Positions 43,609 through 51,235 of a stretch of DNA of 64,000 bases are shown piece by piece (within the stretch, counting starts at the first letter, position 1; each line of letters opens with the position of its first letter). The notes under the pieces are model-generated. The model had not been told where the DNA came from. It did no database searches and saw nothing but the letters and a program-made list of their open reading frames with translations. The position numbers and the translations under genes were made by a program. This stretch comes from Burkholderia pseudomultivorans (GTDB lineage Bacteria > Pseudomonadota > Gammaproteobacteria > Burkholderiales > Burkholderiaceae). The DNA lies in NCBI RefSeq assembly GCF_001718415.1, contig NZ_CP013377.1:930001-994000 (forward strand), written 5' to 3'.

Positions 43609-44108
43609 ATCGAATCCCGTCGCCGGAATTACCTGGAAGACCTTTCATCGATAGCTCAGGGAGACGCCATGCCACCTGACTGCAATGCGGAGCCGTCATC
43701 GCCGGATCGAATCGAGTATTGACTCCGGTTTCGCATTCGCAGTGAGCAATATATTCGCGCATTTTACTTTCTGTCGCGTGGGTGTCGATTATTGGCATGC
43801 CGCCGTGGTAAGCGTCGTATATCGATGCCGGAGCGATTGATCGAATCGATTCAGATGCGTGAATTAAGGAATTTATGTGGAATGGTAAATGTTCATAAAA
43901 GTAATAGAAAACACCTAGGAAGAAAATTTGGACAACTGAAAAACACAAAACTACACTTCGGCTGACCAAAATTGCATGAGCAGATTTAAAGAATCAGGAT
44001 GTCGTTTTTTAAAGTAGTGATCCTAACAAAAGGGATTGCTCGAAGCAGGAAGATTGTTGGCGTGCGATCTTCCCTGCTTATTCCGTCCACGCCGTTTTGG
44101 AGTCGACC
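43609..44108. other. AT-richer spacer before the secreted-protein genes
   Basis: 500 bases that become clearly AT-rich after 43700, unlike any other part of the window. On the minus strand a weak frame (TTG at 43969 to 43520) encodes one hydrophobic segment, but the start is poor. I see no sigma-54 element here. The composition may reflect a promoter/silencer region or foreign DNA. Confidence 0.45.
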
Positions 44109-44435
44109 ATGAAGAAGCTTCTGATTGCAGCAGCAGTTCTGGCGGTGTCGGGTGCAGCGTTCGCCGGCAGCGGCACGGTGTCGTCGAGCAGCTCGTCGAG
44201 CGGTGGCGGTACGTCGGCTGGCGTCGTCGGGTTCGGCGTCTTCACCGCCACCGATTCCGGCGCGGCACTCGGCGCAGCTGGCGCAACCGCCGGCAAGGGC
44301 AGCAGCAGCTCGGTCTCGTACACGAGCCATACCAACACGTCGACGGTGGGTGGCTTCGGCTTCGGCGGTTCGAAGGCCGGTGGCGAAAGCGGTGCGGATG
44401 CCGGCTCGATCGGCTGGACGACGTCGCACCACTAA
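44109..44435 (+). CDS. Secreted Gly/Ser-rich protein
   Basis: A 108-aa protein with a clean signal peptide (MKKLLIAAAVLAVSGAAFA, cleavage near residue 19). The mature part of about 89 residues is about half Gly and Ser, with Thr, Ala and Val (GSGTVSSSSSSSGGGTSAGV, later STVGGFGFGGSKAGGESG) and ends TTSHH. There are no Cys. GGAG at 44098-44101 precedes ATG at 44109. Composition resembles structural or amyloid-like matrix proteins, but no repeat of a known curlin or Fap type is seen. It opens a row of five genes for exported proteins. Confidence 0.75.
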   Translation: MKKLLIAAAVLAVSGAAFAGSGTVSSSSSSSGGGTSAGVVGFGVFTATDSGAALGAAGATAGKGSSSSVSYTSHTNTSTVGGFGFGGSKAGGESGADAGSIGWTTSHH

Positions 44436-44478
44436 GCCACGGCGCGTAGCGTTCGTCATTGGCTGGCGGGGTACGGAT

Positions 44479-44509
44479 GCCGGTTCCGCCCGATACGGGC
44501 GGAACCGGC
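44479..44509 (+). terminator. Strong hairpin between the first two secreted-protein genes
   Basis: A perfect 13-bp stem (GCCGGTTCCGCCC / GGGCGGAACCGGC) with a GATAC loop, 43 bases after the first gene. No U-tract follows. It may reduce read-through or stabilise the upstream mRNA, making the first protein the most abundant. Confidence 0.55.
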
Positions 44510-44546
44510 CCGCTCCCGCCGAACTTCCTCACAGCAAGGAATTGCT

Positions 44547-45134
44547 ATGAAAGCCAACATCATTTTTGCGACAGCGCTCACCGCCATTTCGTCGGTCGTA
44601 TGGGCAGCCGGTTCGACCACCAACCAGACTCAATCTGTTGCCGCAGGCGTGTCTGGCTCGGTGCTGGTCGGTTCCGGCAGCTATACGAGCAATTCGACTT
44701 CGACAGCGGGTGCGAGTGCGGGAAGCACTGTGACACCGTCTGGTTCCGTCGGTACGGCGTCCGCCTCTCACAACACGACTTCGACGGCCAGCGGTTCGGG
44801 CACGAACGGAGGCGCGTTTGCAGCAGGCGGCGGTATCGGTGCCGCAGGTTCGTACGGCGGAAACAGCAACACGAGCGAGAACGCGAATGCTTTGTCGGGA
44901 GGGGTAAGTGCCACGATCGTACTCGGCGCGAACCACTACACGGCCACGAGCGCGAACGACCAGGGAAATGCCAATGCGGGTGCGGCCGGCTGGTCGGGCA
45001 GCGGCGGCTCGGGCGCAATCGCGGGTTCGAACCACACCAATTCGTCGACCGCATGGAGTACCGGTTCCGCTGGCTCGCCGTCCGCATCGGGCGCAAGCCA
45101 GAGCAGTTCCAACGCAACCGGAAGCAGTCATTAG
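44547..45134 (+). CDS. Secreted Ser/Gly/Thr/Asn-rich protein
   Basis: A 195-aa protein with a signal peptide ending VVWA (residue 20). The mature 175 residues are dominated by Ser, Gly, Ala, Thr and Asn with degenerate short repeats (SVAAGVSGSVLVGSGSYTSN, GGISATIVLG-like SGGVSATIVLGANHYTATSA). No Cys and few charged residues. It ends ATGSSH, similar to the SHH end of its neighbour. AAGGA at 44536-44540 precedes ATG. The alternating polar/small composition suits beta-rich surface fibres or matrix scaffolds; this is inference. Confidence 0.75.
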   Translation: MKANIIFATALTAISSVVWAAGSTTNQTQSVAAGVSGSVLVGSGSYTSNSTSTAGASAGSTVTPSGSVGTASASHNTTSTASGSGTNGGAFAAGGGIGAAGSYGGNSNTSENANALSGGVSATIVLGANHYTATSANDQGNANAGAAGWSGSGGSGAIAGSNHTNSSTAWSTGSAGSPSASGASQSSSNATGSSH

Positions 45135-45207
45135 CAGGCGTGGGAGGGGCCAGTTTCCCAGCGACGCTGGTCTCTTTCCCCGCATTGTTGTCACGTAAGG
45201 AGTTGGC

Positions 45208-45492
45208 ATGAAGCAGAAACTGATTGCCGCCGCTCTGATGCTCGCGTCCCTGACGGCGTATGGCGCTGACCGTGCTGCCGACGACGTGCAATCGAATATG
45301 CAGACGTCAAACAACCCTGACCAGACAACCAAACCGTCACAACAACAAACGCTTTCTTCGGGCAGTGCCATCGGCGCACCGGATTCCCTGCAGTGGTGGC
45401 AGGGCGTGTCGGACAACTCGTGGTCCCAGCTGGGCAGCGGCTGGAAGCAGTTCGGGGAAGCAGGAAAAGCTGAAGGAATTCAGGGGAATTAG
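45208..45492 (+). CDS. Small secreted protein with C-terminal Trp cluster
   Basis: A 94-aa protein with a signal peptide ending TAYGA (about residue 20). The mature part is Gln/Asn/Ser-rich (NMQTSNNPDQTTKPSQQQ), then carries an aromatic segment LQWWQGVSDNSWSQLGSGWK that could form an amphipathic or carbohydrate-binding surface. AAGGAG stands before ATG at 45208. It sits between the Gly/Ser-rich genes and the stalk-protein gene and is probably cotranscribed with them. No family is recognised. Confidence 0.7.
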   Translation: MKQKLIAAALMLASLTAYGADRAADDVQSNMQTSNNPDQTTKPSQQQTLSSGSAIGAPDSLQWWQGVSDNSWSQLGSGWKQFGEAGKAEGIQGN

Positions 45493-45536
45493 TACGGTTG
45501 CCTGGGTGGGAGGTCAAACCTCGTCCGGAGAGTGAA

Positions 45537-47324
45537 ATGAACAGCAACAAGATCAGGGTGGCGTGCGCGGCGATGTTCGCGATGACCACCATCGGTGCCC
45601 ACGCGCAAACCGCCGACTCGAGCTCCAGCTCGCAGTCGTCGACTTCGTCGACGGCAATCAGCCAGGGTGGCGGCTCGAGCATGAGCTCGAACACGAATAC
45701 GAACACCACCAGCTCGCGCGGCGGCAATGCCACCAGCAGCAGCGGGGTCCGCGGCAGCGGCAATTCGAGCGTGCAGGTCAACGTGACGATGCCGTCTTCC
45801 ACGAGCGGTGGCTCGAACGTTCAACCGCAAGGCACCGGGACGCTCGCGGCGGGCGCACCCGGCACCAGCCCGTACAACACCCAGTCGGCCGAGAACGTCA
45901 ATTATTCGGGCACGCAGACGATCAAGACGAACCCCGCCATCCAGGCGCCGGGCCTCACGACCACGCTGTCCGATACCTGCATGGGCTCGGTGAGCGTCGG
46001 CGTGTCGTTTCCGGGGTTCGGCGCGACGGGCGGCACGACGCTCGTCGACCAGGCCTGCGTGCGTCGTCTCGACGCGCGCGAATTCCGCGCGATGGGCCTG
46101 ACCGATGTCGCGCTCGCGCTGCTCTGCCAGAGCGATGCGAACCGGCGCGCGGTCGAGGCGACCGGGCACCTGTGCCCGGGCACGACCGCACCGCTTGCAC
46201 GTTCGAACGTGGCGCCCTCCGCCGAGGCGACCGTTGCCGACGACGTGAAGTATCGCGATCCGCTGGTGCGCAGCCGCATGGGGCTGCCGCCGCTCGACGC
46301 GGCCGCGCCGGCTGCCGCCGTGCAGACGCGCCCGGTGGCGACGACCGCGGTGCAGGCTGCGCCAATATCGGCGCCGGTCCCGGTCCCGGTCCCGGTGCCG
46401 ACGCCGGTCGCCGCACCCATCGCTGCGCCGGTCGCCGCGCCGGTTGCCGCCAGCCCTGCGCCGGCCGCCGCCGTCGCGAAGGTTGCGCAGGCTGCCGCCG
46501 CGATCCCGGCTGCTGCTGCGCCGGTCGCGGCTGCCGCGCCGTCCGCCGCGCAGACCGCGGTCAGCGCGTTGCCCGCCGCCGCGGTCGTGGCCGCACCGGC
46601 CGTGATCGACAAGGCGACGCCGACGCCCGCCGCACCGGTCGCCGATGCGAAGACGCCGGAGCCTGCCGCCCCGGTCGCCGATGCGAAGACGCCGGAGCCT
46701 GCCGCCCCGGTCGCCGATGCGAAGACGCCTGAGCCTGCCGCCCCGGTCGCCGACGCGAAGACGCCCGAGCCCGCCGCCCCGGTCGCCGATGCGAAGACGC
46801 CGGAGCCCGCCGCCCCGGTCGCCGACGCGAAGACGCCGGAGCCCGCACCGGCCAAGACCGACACCGCCGCGCAAGCCGCTGCCGCGCCGGCCGTCGACAC
46901 GAAGCTGCCGGAGGCCGCGCCGGCAATGGCCGACACGATGCCGGCCGCACCGGTCGTCGCCGTGCCGGCCGTCGAAGCGAAGCTGCCGGAAGCCGCGCAA
47001 GCGCCGGCCGACGTCGCCCCGCCGGCTGCCGAAGCCGCCGCGCCCGCGCCTGTCGTCGACGCGAAGGCGGCGGAACCCGCGCAGCCGATGGCGGAGCCTG
47101 CCGCGCAGGCCGCAGCCGCACCGGCGCCGGAAGCCGCGCCGCCCGCTGCCGACACGCCGGTTGCAGCCGAACCCGCGCCCGCACCGGCGGCCCAGGCCGC
47201 CGACATGCCGGCCGTGTCCGATCCGGCGAAGGACGCGGCGCCGGCCGCAGTCGACCAGCAGGCCGCACCGGCAGTGCCGGCCGCGCCGATGCCGGTGGCC
47301 GTGTCGACGAGCACGTCGTCGTAA
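45537..47324 (+). CDS. Exported protein with Cys domain and Pro/Ala repeat stalk
   Basis: A 595-aa protein. Signal peptide to about residue 23; Ser/Gly/Asn/Thr-rich segment to about 90; a compact domain around 140-220 with Cys in DTCMGSVSVGVSFPGFGA, VDQACVRRLDAREF, LLCQSDANRRAV and GHLCPG (probably two disulfides); then about 350 residues rich in Pro, Ala and Val. The stalk includes five full tandem copies of KTPEPAAPVADA plus partial ones. It lacks an LPXTG motif, a transmembrane anchor or an autotransporter barrel. The Cys domain resembles a domain found in other beta-proteobacterial surface proteins, from memory. It may display the Cys domain away from the cell surface or cross-link matrix. 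Confidence 0.72.
   Translation: MNSNKIRVACAAMFAMTTIGAHAQTADSSSSSQSSTSSTAISQGGGSSMSSNTNTNTTSSRGGNATSSSGVRGSGNSSVQVNVTMPSSTSGGSNVQPQGTGTLAAGAPGTSPYNTQSAENVNYSGTQTIKTNPAIQAPGLTTTLSDTCMGSVSVGVSFPGFGATGGTTLVDQACVRRLDAREFRAMGLTDVALALLCQSDANRRAVEATGHLCPGTTAPLARSNVAPSAEATVADDVKYRDPLVRSRMGLPPLDAAAPAAAVQTRPVATTAVQAAPISAPVPVPVPVPTPVAAPIAAPVAAPVAASPAPAAAVAKVAQAAAAIPAAAAPVAAAAPSAAQTAVSALPAAAVVAAPAVIDKATPTPAAPVADAKTPEPAAPVADAKTPEPAAPVADAKTPEPAAPVADAKTPEPAAPVADAKTPEPAAPVADAKTPEPAPAKTDTAAQAAAAPAVDTKLPEAAPAMADTMPAAPVVAVPAVEAKLPEAAQAPADVAPPAAEAAAPAPVVDAKAAEPAQPMAEPAAQAAAAPAPEAAPPAADTPVAAEPAPAPAAQAADMPAVSDPAKDAAPAAVDQQAAPAVPAAPMPVAVSTSTSS
46647..46850 (+). repeat. 36-bp tandem repeats encoding KTPEPAAPVADA
   Basis: Unit starts at 46647, 46683, 46719, 46755, 46791 and 46827; five are complete and the last is partial. 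A partial unit also precedes the first. Units differ only at a few synonymous third positions, so expansion is recent and copy number is likely to vary between strains. Confidence 0.88.
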
Positions 47325-47330
47325 GCAACG

Positions 47331-47382
47331 GGTCCGCGCTGCGTGCGGCCGGCATGCCGGTCGCACGCAGGCTGCGCGGACC
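47331..47382 (+). terminator. Long hairpin after the stalk-protein gene
   Basis: GGTCCGCGCTGCGTGCG pairs with CGCACGCAGGCTGCGCGGACC with one bulge, around a CCGGCATGCCGG centre. It begins six bases after the stop. No T-run follows directly. Confidence 0.5.
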
Positions 47383-47411
47383 TGCCGCATGACGATCGTT
47401 CCTGTTTGACG

Positions 47412-47448
47412 GGTGTTGGTCCCATCCCCGAGGTCAACACCTCTTTTT
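47412..47448 (+). terminator. Intrinsic-terminator-like hairpin with T-run
   Basis: GGTGTTG at 47412-47418 pairs with CAACACC at 47435-47441, followed by TCTTTTT. It lies between the stalk gene and the gene at 47479 and probably ends the secreted-protein transcript, at least in part. Confidence 0.55.
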
Positions 47449-47478
47449 GCCTGACGAGGATGCAAGGAGGCCTCAATC

Positions 47479-48063
47479 ATGAGGATCTTTTTGGTCGCTC
47501 TGCTGCTGTATAGCGCGCAAGCCGCTGCGCAGGCAGTTTTTCAGAACCCGGCGGTCTTCGTGATCCTGAGCGAACAGACCCTTGCGAATGCCGCGAGCGT
47601 TCAGCAGGCGCTGACGACGCTCAACCGCGCGGACAACACCGCGTGCGTGCCGATGATGATGGTCGGCGATCCGCAGGTGATCTACATGGTGCCCGAGGCC
47701 GGACACGCGCCGTCCTGGCAGTCGCCGGTCTACGGACGCGGCGCGCCGTTCGCCGCGCAGAACGGGCCGGTTTCGACGGGCAAGACGGTCGGCGCGATGC
47801 AGCATGCCGAAGACATGCAGACGCAGCCGTGGGCAGACAGCGGCGCCATCACGCAACGGATCGCGGGCGAATCGAGCGTATCGGCGTCGAGCACGGTAAG
47901 CGACTGGCAGAGCGCCGGGCTCAATACCATCGAGACCGCGCGCGCCGCCGAAGTGACGGTGAACGGCAAGACCTACCGGACTTACCAGCATGACATCAAC
48001 CGGTCCGCGCAGCCGGTCGTCGAGCCGCAGGTCTACACGCAGCGCGTCATCTTCTGTCGATAG
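47479..48063 (+). CDS. Exported protein of unknown function with two Cys
   Basis: A 194-aa protein with a signal peptide ending AAAQA (residue 18). The mature part is a globular-looking mix (AVFQNPAVFVILSEQTLANA, ACVPMMMVGDPQVIYMVPEA) with one Cys near residue 56 and one three residues from the end in VIFCR, which could form a disulfide. AAGGAGG at 47464-47470 precedes ATG. It follows a T-run hairpin and precedes the sigma-54 activator gene by 107 bp. I recognise no family. It may be an accessory or assembly protein for the preceding matrix proteins. Confidence 0.7.
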   Translation: MRIFLVALLLYSAQAAAQAVFQNPAVFVILSEQTLANAASVQQALTTLNRADNTACVPMMMVGDPQVIYMVPEAGHAPSWQSPVYGRGAPFAAQNGPVSTGKTVGAMQHAEDMQTQPWADSGAITQRIAGESSVSASSTVSDWQSAGLNTIETARAAEVTVNGKTYRTYQHDINRSAQPVVEPQVYTQRVIFCR

Positions 48064-48170
48064 ATAGCGAACCTTCAATCTGCGGACATGCCGGCGTCGC
48101 GCGGCGGGACTACGAGCCCGCGCCTCTCGCGCAGCCGGCCTTCCCGATTCCCGCACGCGACGAGGCCATC

Positions 48171-49592
48171 GTGAACCAGTGTTGTTCGATCAGACTGTCC
48201 GGCCAGCAGGACGCCGACGGCGACGCATGCCTGCCGCCGTTCGTCGCCGTGCGGCGCAACCAGGCGGCGCCGTCGCGGCCGCTCGTCTATCTGGCGCAGC
48301 GCCACGACCCGGCGCTCGTCGACTGCCTCGCCGCGCGCGGCTGGGAAGTGTGGCGCGCCAGGACCGTTGCGGACGCATTGAATTTCGTGCGCGCGAATCG
48401 CCTGTACGCGGGCGTCGTCGATTTCGGCGGCTTCGCGTCGCCCGACGTCGCGGCCTTCGAGGCGTTGCTGCGCGACCCGCGCGTCGGCTGGGTCGCGCTG
48501 GCCGACGACGAGCGGCTGAAGGAGATCGCCGTCTGCCGGCTGGTCCGGCAGTGCTGCTTCGACTACGTGCGCAGCGCGACGGCCTACACGACGATCGGCT
48601 ATCTCGTCGGGCATGCGTACGGGATGCTGAAGCTGTCGGAGTGCGATCCGGCCGACGAGGCCGTGTCGCCCGGCGATGCGATGATCGGCTCGTGCGACGC
48701 GATGCGCCGGCTGTTCGCGACGATCCGCAAGGTCGCGAACACCGATGCGACCGTGTTCGTCGCCGGCGAGTCCGGCACCGGCAAGGAGCTGACGGCCGCC
48801 GCGATCCACCAGCACTCGGCACGCGCCGACGCGCCGTTCATCGCGGTCAACTGCGCGGCCATTCCGCCGACGCTGCTGCAGGCGGAACTGTTCGGCTACG
48901 AACGCGGCGCGTTTACCGGCGCGCATCAGCGCAAGATCGGCCGCATCGAGGCCGCGCACGGCGGCACGCTGTTTCTCGACGAAATCGGCGACATGCCGTT
49001 CGAGAGCCAGGCGAGCCTGCTGCGCTTCCTGCAGGAGGGGACGATCGAGCGGCTCGGTGCGCACGCATCGATTCCGGTGGACGTGCGGATCGTGTCGGCG
49101 ACCCACGTCGATCTCGATGCAGCGATGCGGGCAGGGCGGTTCCGCGCCGATCTCTATTACCGCCTGTGCGTGCTGCGCATCGACGAGCCGCCGCTGCGCA
49201 CGCGCGGCCGCGACATCATGCTGCTCGCCGATCACGTGCTGCAGCGGTATCGCGGCGACAGCTCGCACCGGATCCGCGGCTTCATGCCGTGCGCGGTCGA
49301 GGCGATCCACAACTACGGATGGCCCGGCAATGTGCGCGAGCTGATCAACCGGATCCGCTTCGCGGTCGTGATGACGAACGGCCCGATGATCTCGGCGGCC
49401 GACCTGGAACTGAACCAGTACACGTCGCGCCAGCCGCATACGCTCGCCGAAGCGCGCCGGCAGGCCGAGCGGCGCGCGATCGAGGAAACGCTGATGCGCC
49501 ATCGCCACCAGCACGCGGACGTCGCGGCGGAACTCGGCATTTCGCGCGCGACGCTGTACCGCCTGATGACCGCGCACGGGCTGCACGGCTGA
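48171..49592 (+). CDS. Sigma-54 activator with degenerate receiver (VpsR/BerB-like)
   Basis: A 473-aa enhancer-binding protein. Residues 35-150 look like a receiver fold without the usual Asp pocket (VYLAQRHDPALVDCLAARGW). The AAA+ domain has Walker A GESGTGKE (199-206), the sigma-54 contact loop GAFTGA (246-251), Walker B in GGTLFLDEIGDMPF and the arginine-finger region. A Fis-type helix-turn-helix ends the protein (DVAAELGISRATLYRLMTAH). The architecture matches VpsR and BerB, which bind cyclic di-GMP and activate exopolysaccharide genes. The start is GTG at 48171 with GAGG at 48162. Likely targets are the sigma-54 promoters at 42272 and 43201. Confidence 0.88.
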   Translation: MNQCCSIRLSGQQDADGDACLPPFVAVRRNQAAPSRPLVYLAQRHDPALVDCLAARGWEVWRARTVADALNFVRANRLYAGVVDFGGFASPDVAAFEALLRDPRVGWVALADDERLKEIAVCRLVRQCCFDYVRSATAYTTIGYLVGHAYGMLKLSECDPADEAVSPGDAMIGSCDAMRRLFATIRKVANTDATVFVAGESGTGKELTAAAIHQHSARADAPFIAVNCAAIPPTLLQAELFGYERGAFTGAHQRKIGRIEAAHGGTLFLDEIGDMPFESQASLLRFLQEGTIERLGAHASIPVDVRIVSATHVDLDAAMRAGRFRADLYYRLCVLRIDEPPLRTRGRDIMLLADHVLQRYRGDSSHRIRGFMPCAVEAIHNYGWPGNVRELINRIRFAVVMTNGPMISAADLELNQYTSRQPHTLAEARRQAERRAIEETLMRHRHQHADVAAELGISRATLYRLMTAHGLHG

Positions 49593-49634
49593 CGCGCGCA
49601 GCCGCTGCGGGGCGGCCCTGCGCACGAACGGGCG

Positions 49635-50123
49635 TCAGGCCGGCCGCGCGAATCCCGATTCGACCCAGCGGCCGGCGCTCGCCTTGTTGAGCTTGAACGC
49701 GGCCGATACCTTCGCATCGGCGAGCAGTTCGCCGTACGTGTCGAACGCCTTGAGCTCGGCATACGGCTCGATTTCGTCGGGCACGATGTCGAGCGTCACC
49801 GACACTTCCTGCTCGCCGGCCCACACCGTCACCTGCTTGTGCAGCATCGCGCGCCGCTGCTGCTCGTGCCGCATCAGCACTTCGGTCGCGGTCTTCACGA
49901 GCGTGCGGAACGCGTTCGCGTCCATCGGCTTCGGGTTCTTCTTGTCGCGGCCCATCGTCCACGGCCCGACCAGCGCAGGCTCGGCTTCGCCGTCCTTGAT
50001 CATTTCGACGGCCCAGCCGTCGTCGTCCTCGTTCTTGATGATGCGGGCGGTCCAGCCGTTGTCGCGCCAGAGGCCGTCTTCGTGGATGCGGGTGTCGTCG
50101 GAGGGGAGGTCGGATTCGGTCAT
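49635..50123 (-). CDS. Conserved hypothetical protein
   Basis: A 162-aa acidic cytosolic protein without signal or membrane segments. It begins MTESDLPSDDTRIHEDGLWR and contains ARIIKNEDDDGWAVEMIKDG, GRDKKNPKPMDANAFRTLVK and a helical end. The even mix of residue types and codon usage indicate a real gene; I recognise no domain. It is convergent with the sigma-54 activator gene. An upstream in-frame start would add about 32 low-complexity residues and is less likely. Confidence 0.75.
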   Translation of the reverse strand: MTESDLPSDDTRIHEDGLWRDNGWTARIIKNEDDDGWAVEMIKDGEAEPALVGPWTMGRDKKNPKPMDANAFRTLVKTATEVLMRHEQQRRAMLHKQVTVWAGEQEVSVTLDIVPDEIEPYAELKAFDTYGELLADAKVSAAFKLNKASAGRWVESGFARPA

Positions 50124-50481
50124 GGATGAAGCGGCGTGAGCGGCGGCCGCGCAGCGGGGCGCCGCGCGCGCCCGCGCCGGCTGCCCGCCGCCGGTCGCCC
50201 GGGATGGCATCAAAGGCCGCAATTTTACCTGCTGATGCGCCGTCCGGCCCGCGGCCGCGCCTCTCGTCGGCCGACCGGACGATGCCGGACGCCGTCGTCC
50301 GATCGAACCGGCGCAAATATCAAACTCGTATTAGCTCCTGGCGCGCCGATCGCGTGCTCGTCCGATATCGCGGTCGCGAGCAGCTTCATAGAATGACCGT
50401 CGGGCTAAAAATAGCCCGAGAGGGAATTCGGCACCAATCCGGCCGGGCGTTCGCGTTTTCCGCACGCGCCCGGCGCAACAC
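50124..50481. other. Intergenic between divergent genes
   Basis: 358 bases between the hypothetical gene (minus) and the response regulator gene (plus). The right half is moderately AT-rich (CAAATATCAAACTCGTATTA near 50310) and could hold the regulator promoter. No RNA gene or repeat seen. Confidence 0.45.
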
Positions 50482-51192
50482 ATGGGACTGCGCATGGGGA
50501 AATTCAGTGTTCGCACCGTTTTCGCATATGACTGGCCGTTGACGCTGGCCGGCATGGAGCATATCGCGGCCAGCGGGTCCGCGATCGAACTCGTCGGCGT
50601 CTATTCGACGACGCCCGAACTGATCGCGTCGTTCGGCGCTGTCGACTGCGACGTCGTGCTGGCGGATTATGCGATGCGCGGCGACCGGCGCTTCGACGGC
50701 ATCGCGCTGTTCGAATGGCTGCGCCGCACGCGTCCGGACGTCGGGATCGTCGCGCTGGTCTCGGACGAAAGCCCGGTGATCCTGCGCTCGATACTCGCGT
50801 ATGGCGGCGTGAGCATCGTCAGCAAGTTCGACGAAGTCGGCCATATCGTCACCGCGATCCATTCGGGCTACAGCGGCGGGCGCTATCTGTCGCCGCTCGT
50901 CAGGCGCGCGATCGAGTCGTCCTGCGAAGGCGAGCCCGCGAAGCTGTCGGCGCGCGAAATCGAGGTGATCCGGCTCTATCTGGCCGGCGTTCCGATCAAG
51001 ACGATCGCGGAGCGGCTCAACAAGGGCAAGCAGACGGTCAGCGCGCAGAAGATCAGCGCGATGAAGAAGCTCGGCGTCAGCAACGACGTCGAGCTGGTCC
51101 AGCATGCGGCGGGGCTCGGGCTGGGGCTCGTGCCCGTTCGTTCCGGCAACGCGCGGGCGAGCGCACGCCACGTGCCGCGGCCCGACGAGTGA
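50482..51192 (+). CDS. RcsB-like NarL/FixJ response regulator
   Basis: A 236-aa response regulator. The receiver spans residues 6-130, with a phosphoacceptor candidate Asp62 in VVLADYAMRG and the conserved Lys in VSIVSKFDEVG. The helix-turn-helix at about 155-215 reads LSAREIEVIRLYLAGVPIKT, then KQTVSAQKISAMKKLGVSND, close to RcsB/EvgA-type regulators. No sensor kinase is adjacent. An in-frame ATG at 50494 has a slightly better GGGA spacing and is an alternative start. RcsB-type proteins often control capsule and surface structures, which fits the neighbouring matrix genes. Confidence 0.83.
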   Translation: MGLRMGKFSVRTVFAYDWPLTLAGMEHIAASGSAIELVGVYSTTPELIASFGAVDCDVVLADYAMRGDRRFDGIALFEWLRRTRPDVGIVALVSDESPVILRSILAYGGVSIVSKFDEVGHIVTAIHSGYSGGRYLSPLVRRAIESSCEGEPAKLSAREIEVIRLYLAGVPIKTIAERLNKGKQTVSAQKISAMKKLGVSNDVELVQHAAGLGLGLVPVRSGNARASARHVPRPDE

Positions 51193-51235
51193 GGCGCGGC
51201 GGCGGCGCTGCGCCGCGCGCGCCGGAGCCGGCCGG

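Noticed and set aside
43520..43969. Possible minus-strand gene with one hydrophobic segment
   Set aside because: The frame begins at TTG without a ribosome-binding site, overlaps the leader ORF at 43303-43608 and becomes low-quality after about 100 codons. It is noted only as part of the AT-rich spacer.
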